From Bacillus sp. NTK074B (GTDB lineage Bacteria > Bacillota > Bacilli > Bacillales > Bacillaceae_B), in assembly GCF_017303375.1 (NCBI RefSeq), contig NZ_JAFKOH010000018.1:1-49974 (forward strand): a stretch of DNA of 49,974 bases, in the 5' to 3' direction. Below the pieces are notes generated by a model. The model was not told where the DNA came from. It saw only the letters and a program-made list of their open reading frames with translations, and did no database searches. Below, piece by piece: positions 18,385-26,245 of the stretch (the first letter of the stretch is position 1; the number at the start of each line of letters is the position of its first letter). The translations under genes and the position numbers were made by a program.

Positions 18385-19070
18385 TTATGCCAACTGGTAT
18401 TTTTCTTTCCATTCTTTATAGAAGTATGTGACCCATATCACTAGCAAAGGAACGATTAATAGATTTAATAACATTTGAACCATGATCTGAGCTAATAATG
18501 ATGTTGTAATGGAATAGATGAGATACATACTAATCCACCCAATTATAAGTTCAGTTAAACTAACAATAATGATGACAAATAGTAAAGAAAAAAATCTTTT
18601 CTTAGCAAAGTTAGTCGAAGGTTTTATTGATTTCCAAATCGATTTATTTTCTAGAATTGCTTCATACGGCGCTCCAAATAAAAAGACCAGGACAATTAAG
18701 CCAGGAAGAATAAATAATATTGTACCTATGGAAGTTAATAATGATAAACAAATTCCAAAGATAAAAAGAGAAAAGGCGTTGGTAATAAAAATATAATATA
18801 TTTTTTTATATTTGATTTCAGATTCTTTCTCGTATTGGTTTACAAATTGAATAAATGGAACTTGTGCAATAACCATAAAGATAAATGTAAGAAAGATATA
18901 GTAGAAATCGGCAAGTGCTGATGTAAATTCATTAAAAACAAATGAATAGATAATCTTTAATAAAAACCAATTAATTACTAATAAAGGGAAAAGAATAGAG
19001 AGGGAGAGGAGGATGACACCCTCAATTTCTTAGTATATAATATCCAACTATTTCTTAACGATTTAATCAT
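18385..19070 (-). pseudogene. Frameshifted copy of the 230-aa membrane protein gene
   Basis: Translation from the ATG at 19070 (behind GGAGGCGTAAG) gives MIKSLRNSWILYTKKL and then loses the frame. In the frame used downstream the sequence continues EGVILLSLSILFPLLVIN ... ADFYYIFLTFIFMVIAQVPF and on to the stop. Joined, the product aligns end to end with the 230-aa protein at 27.4-28.1 kb (shared AQ[IV]PF and NKS[VI]WKSIK). The total of 686 bases is one short of a whole codon count, which fits a single-base change near 19020. It may be a real inactivating mutation or a sequencing error. It follows a ~270-aa partner gene directly, as the intact copy does. Confidence 0.82.
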
Positions 19071-19071
19071 C

Positions 19072-19911
19072 TTACGCCTCCTGTACTGAAGGGTTTCTAA
19101 CTCGCCTCTTAATAAAGTTCTCATCTAAAGCTTGATAAAAGTCCTTTTCATTTTTCTTAACAAATTTCTCTTCTAACTCTTGAAAGGTGAGTGTAATGTT
19201 TTCTTTGTAATCACCAAAACCTTTTAAAGAATGGTCTAATCTATTTTCTGAATCTTCACTCGCCATTAATTTAGTTTTTTTATAAAAGTTCTCCAACTCA
19301 TTAGTAAAGAGCTTTTTTTTATCCATGTATGCAACTAATTCCCTTGATGAGCGAATTATTTCTTTCTGTTTGGATGCCTGGAGAAATTGATAGGCGTGTA
19401 CTTTACCATATAACCCTTGAATATCATATAGTTGATCCTCAGTAAAAACATTAGTAGTTTCAATCTTCTTGATCATTCTTTTGAAATCGGAATATGTTTC
19501 CCTAATGTTTTTTAACGATCCTTCAAAATAATCGATTGCCTTTATCATTTTTTGTATAATTCCCTGTGCGTCAATAAAGCTTGAGTCCACCATGATTTTC
19601 TCATTTAATTCTTGACGATAACCTAAGTAGCTTGCAGTAAAATCAGTAGAAGCATAATCATTTACTTTAGATAGTTTATCTTTCATGTACTCTTCTAATA
19701 AGATGAATTTATAAAATACCATTTTCACATCTTCAAATGATAAATCGTATGGGGTATACACAAAACTCCCGTACAACTTTGAAGTTAACCTGTAAAAATG
19801 AGCCATTCTGTAAACATGATTACCCTTATGAAATTCATAAGGGCATATATCCACCTTTTCTAATAATTTTTTATGATTTTGAGCAATGTTAGATATGTCC
19901 AGTTTATTCAT
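19072..19911 (-). CDS. ~270-aa coiled-coil partner protein, copy A (279 aa)
   Basis: No recognised family. A short N-terminal beta-rich part (CPYEFHKGNHVYRMAHFYRL then KLYGSFVY) is followed by a long, charged, helical, probably coiled-coil region to the end. The two other members at 20.3-21.2 and 28.1-28.9 kb share the layout xPYxxxxxxxxYxxxxFYxxxxKxxGxxV plus helical body, with little other identity. No signal peptide, so cytoplasmic. GGAGGT lies 10 bases before the ATG. It directly follows a toxin-tail pseudogene and precedes a (frameshifted) membrane gene, the same order as the intact module in the Tad operon. It may be an adaptor, chaperone or immunity protein (inference). Confidence 0.72.
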   Translation of the reverse strand: MNKLDISNIAQNHKKLLEKVDICPYEFHKGNHVYRMAHFYRLTSKLYGSFVYTPYDLSFEDVKMVFYKFILLEEYMKDKLSKVNDYASTDFTASYLGYRQELNEKIMVDSSFIDAQGIIQKMIKAIDYFEGSLKNIRETYSDFKRMIKKIETTNVFTEDQLYDIQGLYGKVHAYQFLQASKQKEIIRSSRELVAYMDKKKLFTNELENFYKKTKLMASEDSENRLDHSLKGFGDYKENITLTFQELEEKFVKKNEKDFYQALDENFIKRRVRNPSVQEA

Positions 19912-19931
19912 AAATCAGTCAACCTCCAATT

Positions 19932-20245
19932 CTATGAAAACCATCCTTTTACCGTGGACCAAGTCTTTTTGGCTTTATTGGCTATGCCTTTTCCGAGCTC
20001 TTTTACTGTTTTAACTGGATGTGTTATTGTATTTTTTATTGTACCCCAGTGTTTAAAAGCCGTGCCTCCTGAACATTACACTGCTCCTCCTGCAATTAAA
20101 TCTCCACCCACTACCTGGCCTCCTGGAAAGGCGACCACTCCAGTACCGACGTTCATTAACAGGCTTCCTGAACTTTTAGCTAGATCTGCACCCGCTTTAA
20201 CCCTTTCTCCCCCACTATCAGCATTAAACAGTTTCACAGTGTTTT
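19932..20245 (-). pseudogene. 3' remnant of a PWxGNPW-type secreted protein gene (in-frame stop)
   Basis: The minus strand encodes SGSLLMNVGTGVVAFPGGQV ... GGAV, a TAA stop, then CSGGTAFKHWGTIKNTI ... KTWSTVKGWFS and the natural stop. This matches the C-terminus of the 434-aa protein at 28.9-30.2 kb (SNLGDLLMNAGVVTAAFPGG ... KVKGWFS). The 5' part of the gene is missing and a palindromic repeat occupies the break point. A plus-strand reading frame over the same bases is a shadow. Confidence 0.85.
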
Positions 20246-20252
20246 AGTGAAA

Positions 20253-20306
20253 TGGGGTCAGTCCCCCGTCACAATAACGCATTAGTATGTAGGGGAACTG
20301 ACTCAA
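20253..20306. repeat. Palindromic hairpin repeat, copy with damaged right arm
   Basis: TGGGGTCAGTCCCCC, then the loop GTCACAATAACGCATTAGTATG, then an altered right arm (GGGGAACTGACTCAAA). Left arm and loop are identical to the intact copy at 21386. It sits exactly where the upstream part of the toxin-tail pseudogene is missing. Confidence 0.88.
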
Positions 20307-20328
20307 ATTCGGATTTAAAGTACTCTCC

Positions 20329-21156
20329 TTAGTTTCTAATATGAGGTACAAGATTGGCTTCAAACATATAATAGGCTTCATCATTTTTTAATTTTCTAAA
20401 TTTCTCTATGTCCTCATCTGTAAATGATAGCTCCATTGCATTACCAACCGAACGGTCTAAGACTCCTTTAATGAAATCTTCAAGAACTTTTTTTCTTTTT
20501 TCAGTATTTAACCTTTCTAAAGATTTTTTTAATTTTACAGAATTAGGTTGTTTTTTTACATTTTCTATAATCTTAGCAAGATCAGAAAGATTTTCAAGTT
20601 GCATCTTCTTCTCTTTAAACAATAAAACATGCCACTCAGTAAATAAATTAAACAGTCGGTTAAAGGAGTCTTCGTCTAATACTTTATTTTGTACCTGTAC
20701 TTTTTTGGAAATTTGCGCTATTTCTTTTAAAATTGCTTCAAGTTTTTTATGGTTTTCGTAAATTGTTCTGGCCATATCTTTTAATAACTTTATTTCTTTA
20801 TATAACAACATACCAGAATCTATAACTGGATAAACTTCTTTAACCTGGTCTTCGATTTTCCTCATCATTCCTACTGGTCTTTTTAAAGTTTCTTTCATGT
20901 GCTTATTTGCAAATCCTATCATATTGTTGTACCCATTTATTTGAAAAATAACTGGCTTTGCTTCGTCTAAGAGAGGTAGGTTACCGTTCTTCTCAATAAC
21001 CATCGCTCCTGATACCTTACCAAATATAGGGTAAAACATAACATAATGGTATAATATACCATTATGTTGCACCACATAAGGTGAAATTTCTACATTTTCA
21101 TTCCATGACTTTTTTTCTTTATATTTTCTTTTTATTTCACGTGGGAGAAATTGCAT
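20329..21156 (-). CDS. ~270-aa coiled-coil partner protein, copy B (275 aa)
   Basis: No recognised family. Like its relatives it has an N-terminal beta-rich part (SPYVVQHNGILYHYVMFYPI then GKVSGAMVIEKNG) followed by a long lysine-rich helical region rich in KKLE/LKKS heptads; no signal peptide. GGAGGTTAACAG precedes the ATG, and the stop of a toxin-tail remnant lies three bases upstream, so it was once translationally linked to a toxin gene. The membrane gene that follows the other two copies is absent here. Confidence 0.72.
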   Translation of the reverse strand: MQFLPREIKRKYKEKKSWNENVEISPYVVQHNGILYHYVMFYPIFGKVSGAMVIEKNGNLPLLDEAKPVIFQINGYNNMIGFANKHMKETLKRPVGMMRKIEDQVKEVYPVIDSGMLLYKEIKLLKDMARTIYENHKKLEAILKEIAQISKKVQVQNKVLDEDSFNRLFNLFTEWHVLLFKEKKMQLENLSDLAKIIENVKKQPNSVKLKKSLERLNTEKRKKVLEDFIKGVLDRSVGNAMELSFTDEDIEKFRKLKNDEAYYMFEANLVPHIRN

Positions 21157-21159
21157 CTG

Positions 21160-21385
21160 TTAACCTCCAAAGAAAGTTTTTTTCGCCCAATCCCAAGCTT
21201 TTTTTCCTTGCTCTTTTATTGCTTTTACAGGTTTTGAATCTAGTACCGCATTTCCAATTTTAGTACTTCTAATAAATCCAGAAATTCTCTTACGATATTT
21301 GTAAGCAGTAGCTCCCAACCACATTGCTCCACCAACCACTGCCATCCCAGCACCAATAACCTGAGCGCCTGGAATAGCAGAAAAA
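21160..21385 (-). pseudogene. 3' remnant of a PWxGNPW-type secreted protein gene
   Basis: Reads FSAIPGAQVIGAGMAVVGGA ... then MWLGATAYKYRKRISG and ends KKAWDWAKKTFFGG. It resembles the C-terminus of the 434-aa protein (AAFPGGQAAGAVMIAGGAAIWGASKL and an amphipathic basic tail). The match starts directly at the palindromic repeat, with no 5' part, so the 61-codon frame visible here is the tail of a lost gene rather than a free-standing one. It could still be translated from the internal ATG, but no ribosome-binding site supports this. Confidence 0.75.
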
Positions 21386-21439
21386 TGGGGTCAGTCCCCC
21401 GTCACAATAACGCATTAGTATGCAGGGGGACTGACCCCA
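21386..21439. repeat. Palindromic hairpin repeat, intact copy
   Basis: TGGGGTCAGTCCCCC and GGGGGACTGACCCCA form a perfect 15-bp stem around a 24-base loop. The element lies exactly between a toxin middle-region fragment and a different toxin C-terminal fragment, both on the minus strand. Related copies, more or less decayed, are at 20253, 16171, 15399 and possibly 14940. Confidence 0.93.
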
Positions 21440-21444
21440 AATTC

Positions 21445-21785
21445 ATGCTTCCGGCTGCGATAATTCGTTCCATGCCTGAGACTTTTTGCTGGGTTTCCGG
21501 GTTGACGCCTGTCGCGAAGCTTTCAAAGTCTTCCATGTAATCTATGAGGATCTCACCCGAAGTGACATATTGATAGGCGTCTTTGACCGCTTGTTTGGAG
21601 AAGAGGTAGCTTCCGATGTTCTTCGTGTATTCCCATGTGGAGGATAAACCGCTTTTCACATCGTTCCAGGCGTTTTTGGAAAAGAGGTAGCGGGCTGTGC
21701 TTTTTGTATCCTTCCACATTCCTCCGTCCATGACATAGTGAAATTTGTCTATGGTGGATTGTTTGGCATCGCTGAAGTTAGCAAT
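21445..21785 (-). pseudogene. Partial duplicate of the nuclease toxin gene, middle region
   Basis: About 335 bases are roughly 97% identical to 22970-23304, the middle of the nuclease toxin gene (SDAKQSTIDKFHYVMDGGMW through SGMERIIAAGS). The signal peptide, PW motif and nuclease domain are all missing. Upstream an in-frame TGA occurs and similarity fades; downstream the palindromic repeat cuts it off. The few differences suggest a recent duplication. Confidence 0.9.
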
Positions 21786-21935
21786 GGAGGAGATTCAACC
21801 TAGATCGGGTGCTGTCCTTTGTTGTATTACAGAGAAGTAAACCCTGTATCGTTGTCTCTATTCCCATTTTGAAATATGTGAATAGGTATATTTACTATCT
21901 TAATAAAGAGTGTTTTCTAGGTATTGGTTAGACCA

Positions 21936-21970
21936 CAAAAAAACCTTGAAAGGCATGTTGCAATCAAGGT
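21936..21970 (-). terminator. Rho-independent terminator after the SUKH immunity gene
   Basis: Minus strand ACCTTGA, a 13-base loop, TCAAGGT and a run of T residues, just downstream of the immunity gene. Confidence 0.75.
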
Positions 21971-21982
21971 CACTTTTTATCT

Positions 21983-22477
21983 CTATATACCATCATATGC
22001 ATCACCTATATAGGTGAAATCATTTCTTAGCCAATACCAATATTGCCCCTTATTTTTTATAAGTCGTTCAAGTAAATCAGTAAACGAAGTAGCTATTATC
22101 TGGGACTCACCTACAAGCCCATGGCGGTCAAAAAAACTATCGTAGCATCTACCTAGTCTATCTTCTTTGAGGTCAATCGTTAAGTAATCATCCGTTCCAT
22201 CATTACCAATAATATACCAGTTAGATGAAATATCTTCTTCACATAATTCACCCACAATTATTGGATTTGCTAATACAAACTTATCAGGAGATACAATATA
22301 AATTGGATATTCCTCATTTTCAAATAGAACTAATCCCCCACAAAGACTATAAAACTCTTTTAAATCATTAGGTAAAATATGCTTTTCTTCATCAATAATG
22401 GGTATTCCAGAAGGCTCAAAGATACGACAATGTGGTAAAGTCTTTACTTGTGTGAGCAACTGCTTTATCTTTTCCAT
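21983..22477 (-). CDS. SUKH (SMI1/KNR4-like) immunity protein
   Basis: 164 aa, typical of single-domain SUKH immunity proteins that bind and neutralise polymorphic toxin nucleases. Features seen are IPIIDEEKHILPNDLKEFYS (the common LPxxLKEFY element), CGGLVLF, WYIIGNDGTDDYLTIDL and CYDSFFDRHGL. The frame can start at a GTG overlapping the toxin stop (GTGA), but GGGAG lies 8 bases before the ATG used here. It starts 6 bases after the nuclease toxin gene ends, so it is almost certainly the cognate antidote (inference from position and family). Confidence 0.88.
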   Translation of the reverse strand: MEKIKQLLTQVKTLPHCRIFEPSGIPIIDEEKHILPNDLKEFYSLCGGLVLFENEEYPIYIVSPDKFVLANPIIVGELCEEDISSNWYIIGNDGTDDYLTIDLKEDRLGRCYDSFFDRHGLVGESQIIATSFTDLLERLIKNKGQYWYWLRNDFTYIGDAYDGI

Positions 22478-22482
22478 TAGCT

Positions 22483-23739
22483 TCACTCCCGATAATTATA
22501 TTTATTAAAGGAATTATAATATTCTTGTCTGGCTGATTTGGGAACATTTGCAGCATCAAACATTCTTTCTGTAAGTTCTTGTATCTCCCTTGGAGAGACT
22601 GATTGCCAATCAATTTTGCCTCCAACCTTCTTACCTGTTTTTTCATATAACCATTCTCTATAAACAGCTTTTGTAGCAGCATGTTGTTCTTTTGTAAGTG
22701 CTACTGTTGGGGTATTCCCACCTCTACTTACATAGTTTGGAACATTATATTTAGCCCAAACATCCATAACAACATGATGATTTTCTAGAGGTGAATTACT
22801 AGGTCGATATGGTACTACATCGTTAGGTTTAACAGTTTTATCTTTACCCTTACCAGCCACATCCACCCCAGGCTTCTTCTTATCCTCCACCTTCGCCAAC
22901 ATCTTCGCCTTATCCGCTGCTTTCCCGACTTTATCTATTTTATCAAGAGCTTTAATCGGTTTGAAGACGATGCTTCCGGCTGCGATAATTCGTTCCATGC
23001 CGGAGACTTTTTGCTGGGTTTCCGGGTTGACGCCTGTCGCGAAGCTTTCAAAGTCTTCCATGTAATCCATGAGGATCTCACCCGAAGTGACATATTGATA
23101 GGCGTCTTTGACCGCTTGTTTGGAGAAAAGGTAACTCCCGATGTTCTTCGTGTATTCCCATGTGGAGGATAAACCGCTTTTCACATCGTTCCAGGCGTTT
23201 TTGGAAAAGAGGTAGCGGGCTGTGCTTTTTGTGTCCTTCCACATTCCTCCGTCCATGACATAATGAAATTTGTCTATGGTGGATTGTTTGGCATCTCTGA
23301 AGATGTCGCCAGAAGAGACGTAATCCCACATGGATTTGGTGCTGCTCTTTGTCCATTCCCATAGGCCGGTTGCGGTGTCTCCTATGCCGTTTCCGACACG
23401 CTTGAAGTAGTTTTCCCATTCTTGTGAGCTTGTGAGGAATTCCCATAAATCAGGATCAGTATATTGAAGGTTTTCAATGTCTTCTTCTTCCCATCCCCTA
23501 TTTCCAAGCTCTTCAAGCAAGACCGGATCCAGGTCTTCTATATTTCCTTTCTCTGTTTCAGGTGATTCGCTTTCTACTTCTGATAAGTCCCCATCCCAAG
23601 GCGTTCCGTCCCAGGGATTTCCTTCCCATGGATTTCCCTTCCAAGGCTGTATGTCTGCAGATGTCGATAGTGGGAGAATCGTACTGAGTAGTAAAAGGGC
23701 TAGTAGAGAACTGATCCAACGTGTCAAGTTCTTACTCAC
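22483..23739 (-). CDS. Secreted polymorphic toxin, PWxGNPW N-terminus and HH-type nuclease domain
   Basis: 418 aa. Signal peptide at about 1-27 (ending STSA), then IQPWKGNPWEGNPWDGTPWDG, then an acidic linker. Residues ~105-205 hold three imperfect tryptophan/tyrosine helical repeats (WEWTKSSTKSMWDYVSSG, STARYLFSKNAW, WEYTKNIGSYLFSKQAV). A pretoxin-like stretch follows (FATGVNPETQQKVSGMERII). The last ~100 residues carry ENHHVVMDVW (HH at about 321-322) and VALTKEQHAATKAVYREWL, typical of HNH/Endo VII-like nuclease toxins. AAGGAG lies 8 bases before the GTG start; a GTG three codons earlier overlaps it. A SUKH immunity gene follows. The export route is not shown by the sequence beyond the signal peptide. 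Confidence 0.85.
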   Translation of the reverse strand: MSKNLTRWISSLLALLLLSTILPLSTSADIQPWKGNPWEGNPWDGTPWDGDLSEVESESPETEKGNIEDLDPVLLEELGNRGWEEEDIENLQYTDPDLWEFLTSSQEWENYFKRVGNGIGDTATGLWEWTKSSTKSMWDYVSSGDIFRDAKQSTIDKFHYVMDGGMWKDTKSTARYLFSKNAWNDVKSGLSSTWEYTKNIGSYLFSKQAVKDAYQYVTSGEILMDYMEDFESFATGVNPETQQKVSGMERIIAAGSIVFKPIKALDKIDKVGKAADKAKMLAKVEDKKKPGVDVAGKGKDKTVKPNDVVPYRPSNSPLENHHVVMDVWAKYNVPNYVSRGGNTPTVALTKEQHAATKAVYREWLYEKTGKKVGGKIDWQSVSPREIQELTERMFDAANVPKSARQEYYNSFNKYNYRE

Positions 23740-23763
23740 AGTACCCACTCCTTCAATATTTTG

Positions 23764-24396
23764 TTACGAAACAAACACTAACAAGGCGATAAAGATTAAC
23801 ATGATCCCCCCTGGAAGGATTGCTGTACCAAGGGCTTTCCATGAAGAAAATTGGTGCGCTTCTGCAATTGCTTTAATGAGAATGACGATATACCAAATGG
23901 AGAGAACCATTTCTAGGATGGATGACACAATGATGATGCCGCCTTCTCCTGGACTGATCGGTGGGGGGAAAGCAGAAAATGCTCCCAGTTTAAAGACTTG
24001 AATGTCCGGAATCCACAAAAGAAGTGATAAGATGATTGGAATATTGGCCCATGCTGTGGCCTTTAGTACCTCCTTGAAGGTTGCGGTTCCACTGAAGATT
24101 TTGCCGATCCCCCAATATAACAACCCGGAGAGAACCCAGATTACTAGACCAAGAATTGGCCCAAGTAAAAGGGAAAAGAAGAAGATCCCTCCCACACTTG
24201 TATTCACCCGATCTGCGATATTAGCAGAAGACGCTGCATCCAAGACGGTGGACATCCCCGCTAAGCTGACCAGCAGAAAGACCCATGCAAACTTTTTGTT
24301 TTCTAATATGTAACGAATGGATATTCGGGGTTTCGTCCAGATCTTTACTAACGGATTGAATTTTTGGATTGATTTCACTTCGGTAGCTGTGTCCAT
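23764..24396 (-). CDS. Yip1-domain membrane protein
   Basis: 210 aa, with about five membrane segments after a short N-terminal tail (KIWTKPRISIRYILENK, typical of bacterial Yip1-domain proteins). The glycine-rich loop IPDIQVFKLGAFSAFPPPIS lies between later helices. AGGAG precedes the ATG. It ends 24 bases before the nuclease toxin start with no terminator, so the two are probably co-transcribed. It could help the toxin cross or reach the membrane, but no such role is known; this is only positional. Confidence 0.75.
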   Translation of the reverse strand: MDTATEVKSIQKFNPLVKIWTKPRISIRYILENKKFAWVFLLVSLAGMSTVLDAASSANIADRVNTSVGGIFFFSLLLGPILGLVIWVLSGLLYWGIGKIFSGTATFKEVLKATAWANIPIILSLLLWIPDIQVFKLGAFSAFPPPISPGEGGIIIVSSILEMVLSIWYIVILIKAIAEAHQFSSWKALGTAILPGGIMLIFIALLVFVS

Positions 24397-24539
24397 ATGA
24401 ATCTCCTATCTACTATTATTTTTTAGTTTGTCAGAACCTGCGGAAATTGAGTTGCTTTTCTATTAACAGTTGATGGGTTCTGAATGTGATGTACACACCA
24501 TCAAATCTTGGGCAGATAATTTTGTTACAAGAAGCTTAA

Positions 24540-25928
24540 TTATTGAGTATTTATGTTGTACTTCTGTTCTAATGCTTTCATGGCATCTTTATAGCTTTTC
24601 TCGTTTATTGCTCTCAACTCTTTCTCGAATTCCTCAACTTCATCATATATCCACTCATGATACTCCCTGTTTTTCTCTGAGAGATATGTATTTGATTCTG
24701 TATCCATCTTCCCATGATCAGCGAGAATAGATAAGAATAAGTCTATTTGAGTTTTTTCTGTTGTTACCTTTACACTCTCTTGTGTGATGTAGCCAAATAT
24801 GTCCAAGCTATTTTGGACCTCTTTAAGGTCAATAGACTGCTTACCTTTGCTTTTCCACTTTTCCCAAGCTTCAGCAACACTCTGTATCTTCTCAAGCTCT
24901 GACTTTAAACTTTCTTGGTCATCAACATTTTCATAAATACCCTCAGTGGCGTCAGCGATGTCTTTTAACTGCCTTTGACCATCGGCATCCACATTAAATC
25001 CAATAACATTAATAATGGGCTTTACATTAGAATCATATAGCTCTTTAGCAGCTGCTACGGGGTCTTGGTCACATGTTTCTATTCCATCGCTAACGAGATA
25101 CACAATATTAGTATTGTTTTCACCTTTGAATGTAGATAGATCCTTCTTAGCCTCATTAAGTGCAAGCGTTATCGGTGTCCAGCCAGTAGGTTGAACTTGG
25201 TCTAAAGCAGATTGGAATTTTGAATCCTCTAAAGGCTCTATTGAATAAATCATTTCTGAACTATTACAAGATAGCTCCTTATCAGAATCTGCATTACTGC
25301 CCTTATGTCCGTATACCCTAAGTCCCATTTTGGTCCCTTCTGGCAAACTTTCAACGAACTTCTTAATTTCTTCTTTTGCAGCATTCATCTTTGTAGTGCC
25401 ACCAACATCCTGTGCCATACTTCCAGAGGCATCCAGTATGATTTCTACATTTAGATTCTCTTTAAACTGATACCTGGTATCTTCCATTTCGGGATCCCCG
25501 AAAGACTGAAACTTCATTTGTTTGATTAAGCTTTCTGGACCTTTAAAATCCCTTTGAACTCTCTTTAACAATTCCTGATAATAATAATCCAACTCTTTCT
25601 TGGAAGGATTATTCTTAATATCAGGTAAATCCTTGAATCTATCAGCCACTTTATCTTTGTCTTCTTCAGTTAAGGTAGGTATTCTTTCGGAATCTTTCCC
25701 GGCGGGCAAATCTTCTAATTCTTGATATGTTGTTGGTAATGGAGAAACCTCTATTTCTTCATTTGAAGAAGTAGCAAGGGTTTCTTTTTTAGATGGATTA
25801 TTATCATCATCTACCTTTTGGGAAGTGTTTTTTTGAGTAGTTTGATCCTCTTTGTTCTCGTTTCCACAACCTACCATAAAAATAGACAAAACGATTAAAA
25901 TCTGTAAGATTACCTTCAAACGGTTCAT
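24540..25928 (-). CDS. VWA-domain lipoprotein, Tad-locus copy 2
   Basis: 462 aa. Lipoprotein signal peptide with FMVGC (Cys21), a low-complexity linker, and a von Willebrand A domain from about residue 150 with the MIDAS motif DASGSM and later VSDGIETCDQDP. GAGGTG lies 5 bases before the ATG; a GTG two codons earlier is too close to it. Paralog of the VWA lipoprotein at 30.3-31.7 kb: both share the LR VYGHKGS, LSC, GWTPI and SDGIETC segments and a helical C-terminus ending in EQKYNINTQ or NEKYNMNTN. VWA proteins are common in Tad loci, probably as surface or pilus-associated parts (established association, specific role inferred). Confidence 0.85.
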   Translation of the reverse strand: MNRLKVILQILIVLSIFMVGCGNENKEDQTTQKNTSQKVDDDNNPSKKETLATSSNEEIEVSPLPTTYQELEDLPAGKDSERIPTLTEEDKDKVADRFKDLPDIKNNPSKKELDYYYQELLKRVQRDFKGPESLIKQMKFQSFGDPEMEDTRYQFKENLNVEIILDASGSMAQDVGGTTKMNAAKEEIKKFVESLPEGTKMGLRVYGHKGSNADSDKELSCNSSEMIYSIEPLEDSKFQSALDQVQPTGWTPITLALNEAKKDLSTFKGENNTNIVYLVSDGIETCDQDPVAAAKELYDSNVKPIINVIGFNVDADGQRQLKDIADATEGIYENVDDQESLKSELEKIQSVAEAWEKWKSKGKQSIDLKEVQNSLDIFGYITQESVKVTTEKTQIDLFLSILADHGKMDTESNTYLSEKNREYHEWIYDEVEEFEKELRAINEKSYKDAMKALEQKYNINTQ

Positions 25929-25995
25929 GTCCACACCTCAAATATAAATCCTTTTATATGTTTGCAATAATTCTTACAAAACTATGTTCACTTCT

Positions 25996-26024
25996 AATAA
26001 AAAAGCCTGAAGTTCACTTCAAGC
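25996..26024 (-). terminator. Terminator at the end of the 68-aa gene
   Basis: Minus strand GCTTGAAGT / ACTTCAGGC stem followed by TTTTTTA. Its 5' arm overlaps the last codons and stop of the 68-aa gene and would end the Tad transcript before the second VWA gene. Confidence 0.7.
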
Positions 26025-26225
26025 TCCTGTTCCTTCTTTCATCTGAATCTGATGAAGATGATTTTTTCTCATATAAGGTAATGCAGTCCCTACTACCACA
26101 GCGGTAATGGGCAAACCTCCATCACCCAGCAGCCATTCCAGTACTGAAACCGGGACAAATATCGCATAGAAGAAAATCATAAGGAATAAATAAAACCTTC
26201 TCCAGCGCTTTTCTTTTTTGGACAT
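26019..26225 (-). CDS. Small membrane protein at the end of the Tad operon (68 aa)
   Basis: Unrecognised. Basic N-terminus (SKKEKRWRRFY), one or two membrane helices (LFLMIFFYAIFVPVSVLEWL and ITAVVVGTALPYM) and a polar tail. The frame is open six codons further upstream, but AGGAGG lies 7 bases before the ATG chosen. It follows the tadG-like gene by 20 bases, so it belongs to that operon. Function unknown. Confidence 0.65.
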   Translation of the reverse strand: MSKKEKRWRRFYLFLMIFFYAIFVPVSVLEWLLGDGGLPITAVVVGTALPYMRKNHLHQIQMKEGTGA

Positions 26226-26245
26226 CTTCATTCCTCCTGTCATAT

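Noticed and set aside
19873..20247. 124-codon plus-strand frame in the effector remnant region
   Set aside because: The minus strand of the same bases encodes a clear homolog of the 434-aa protein's C-terminus; the plus frame has no ribosome-binding site.
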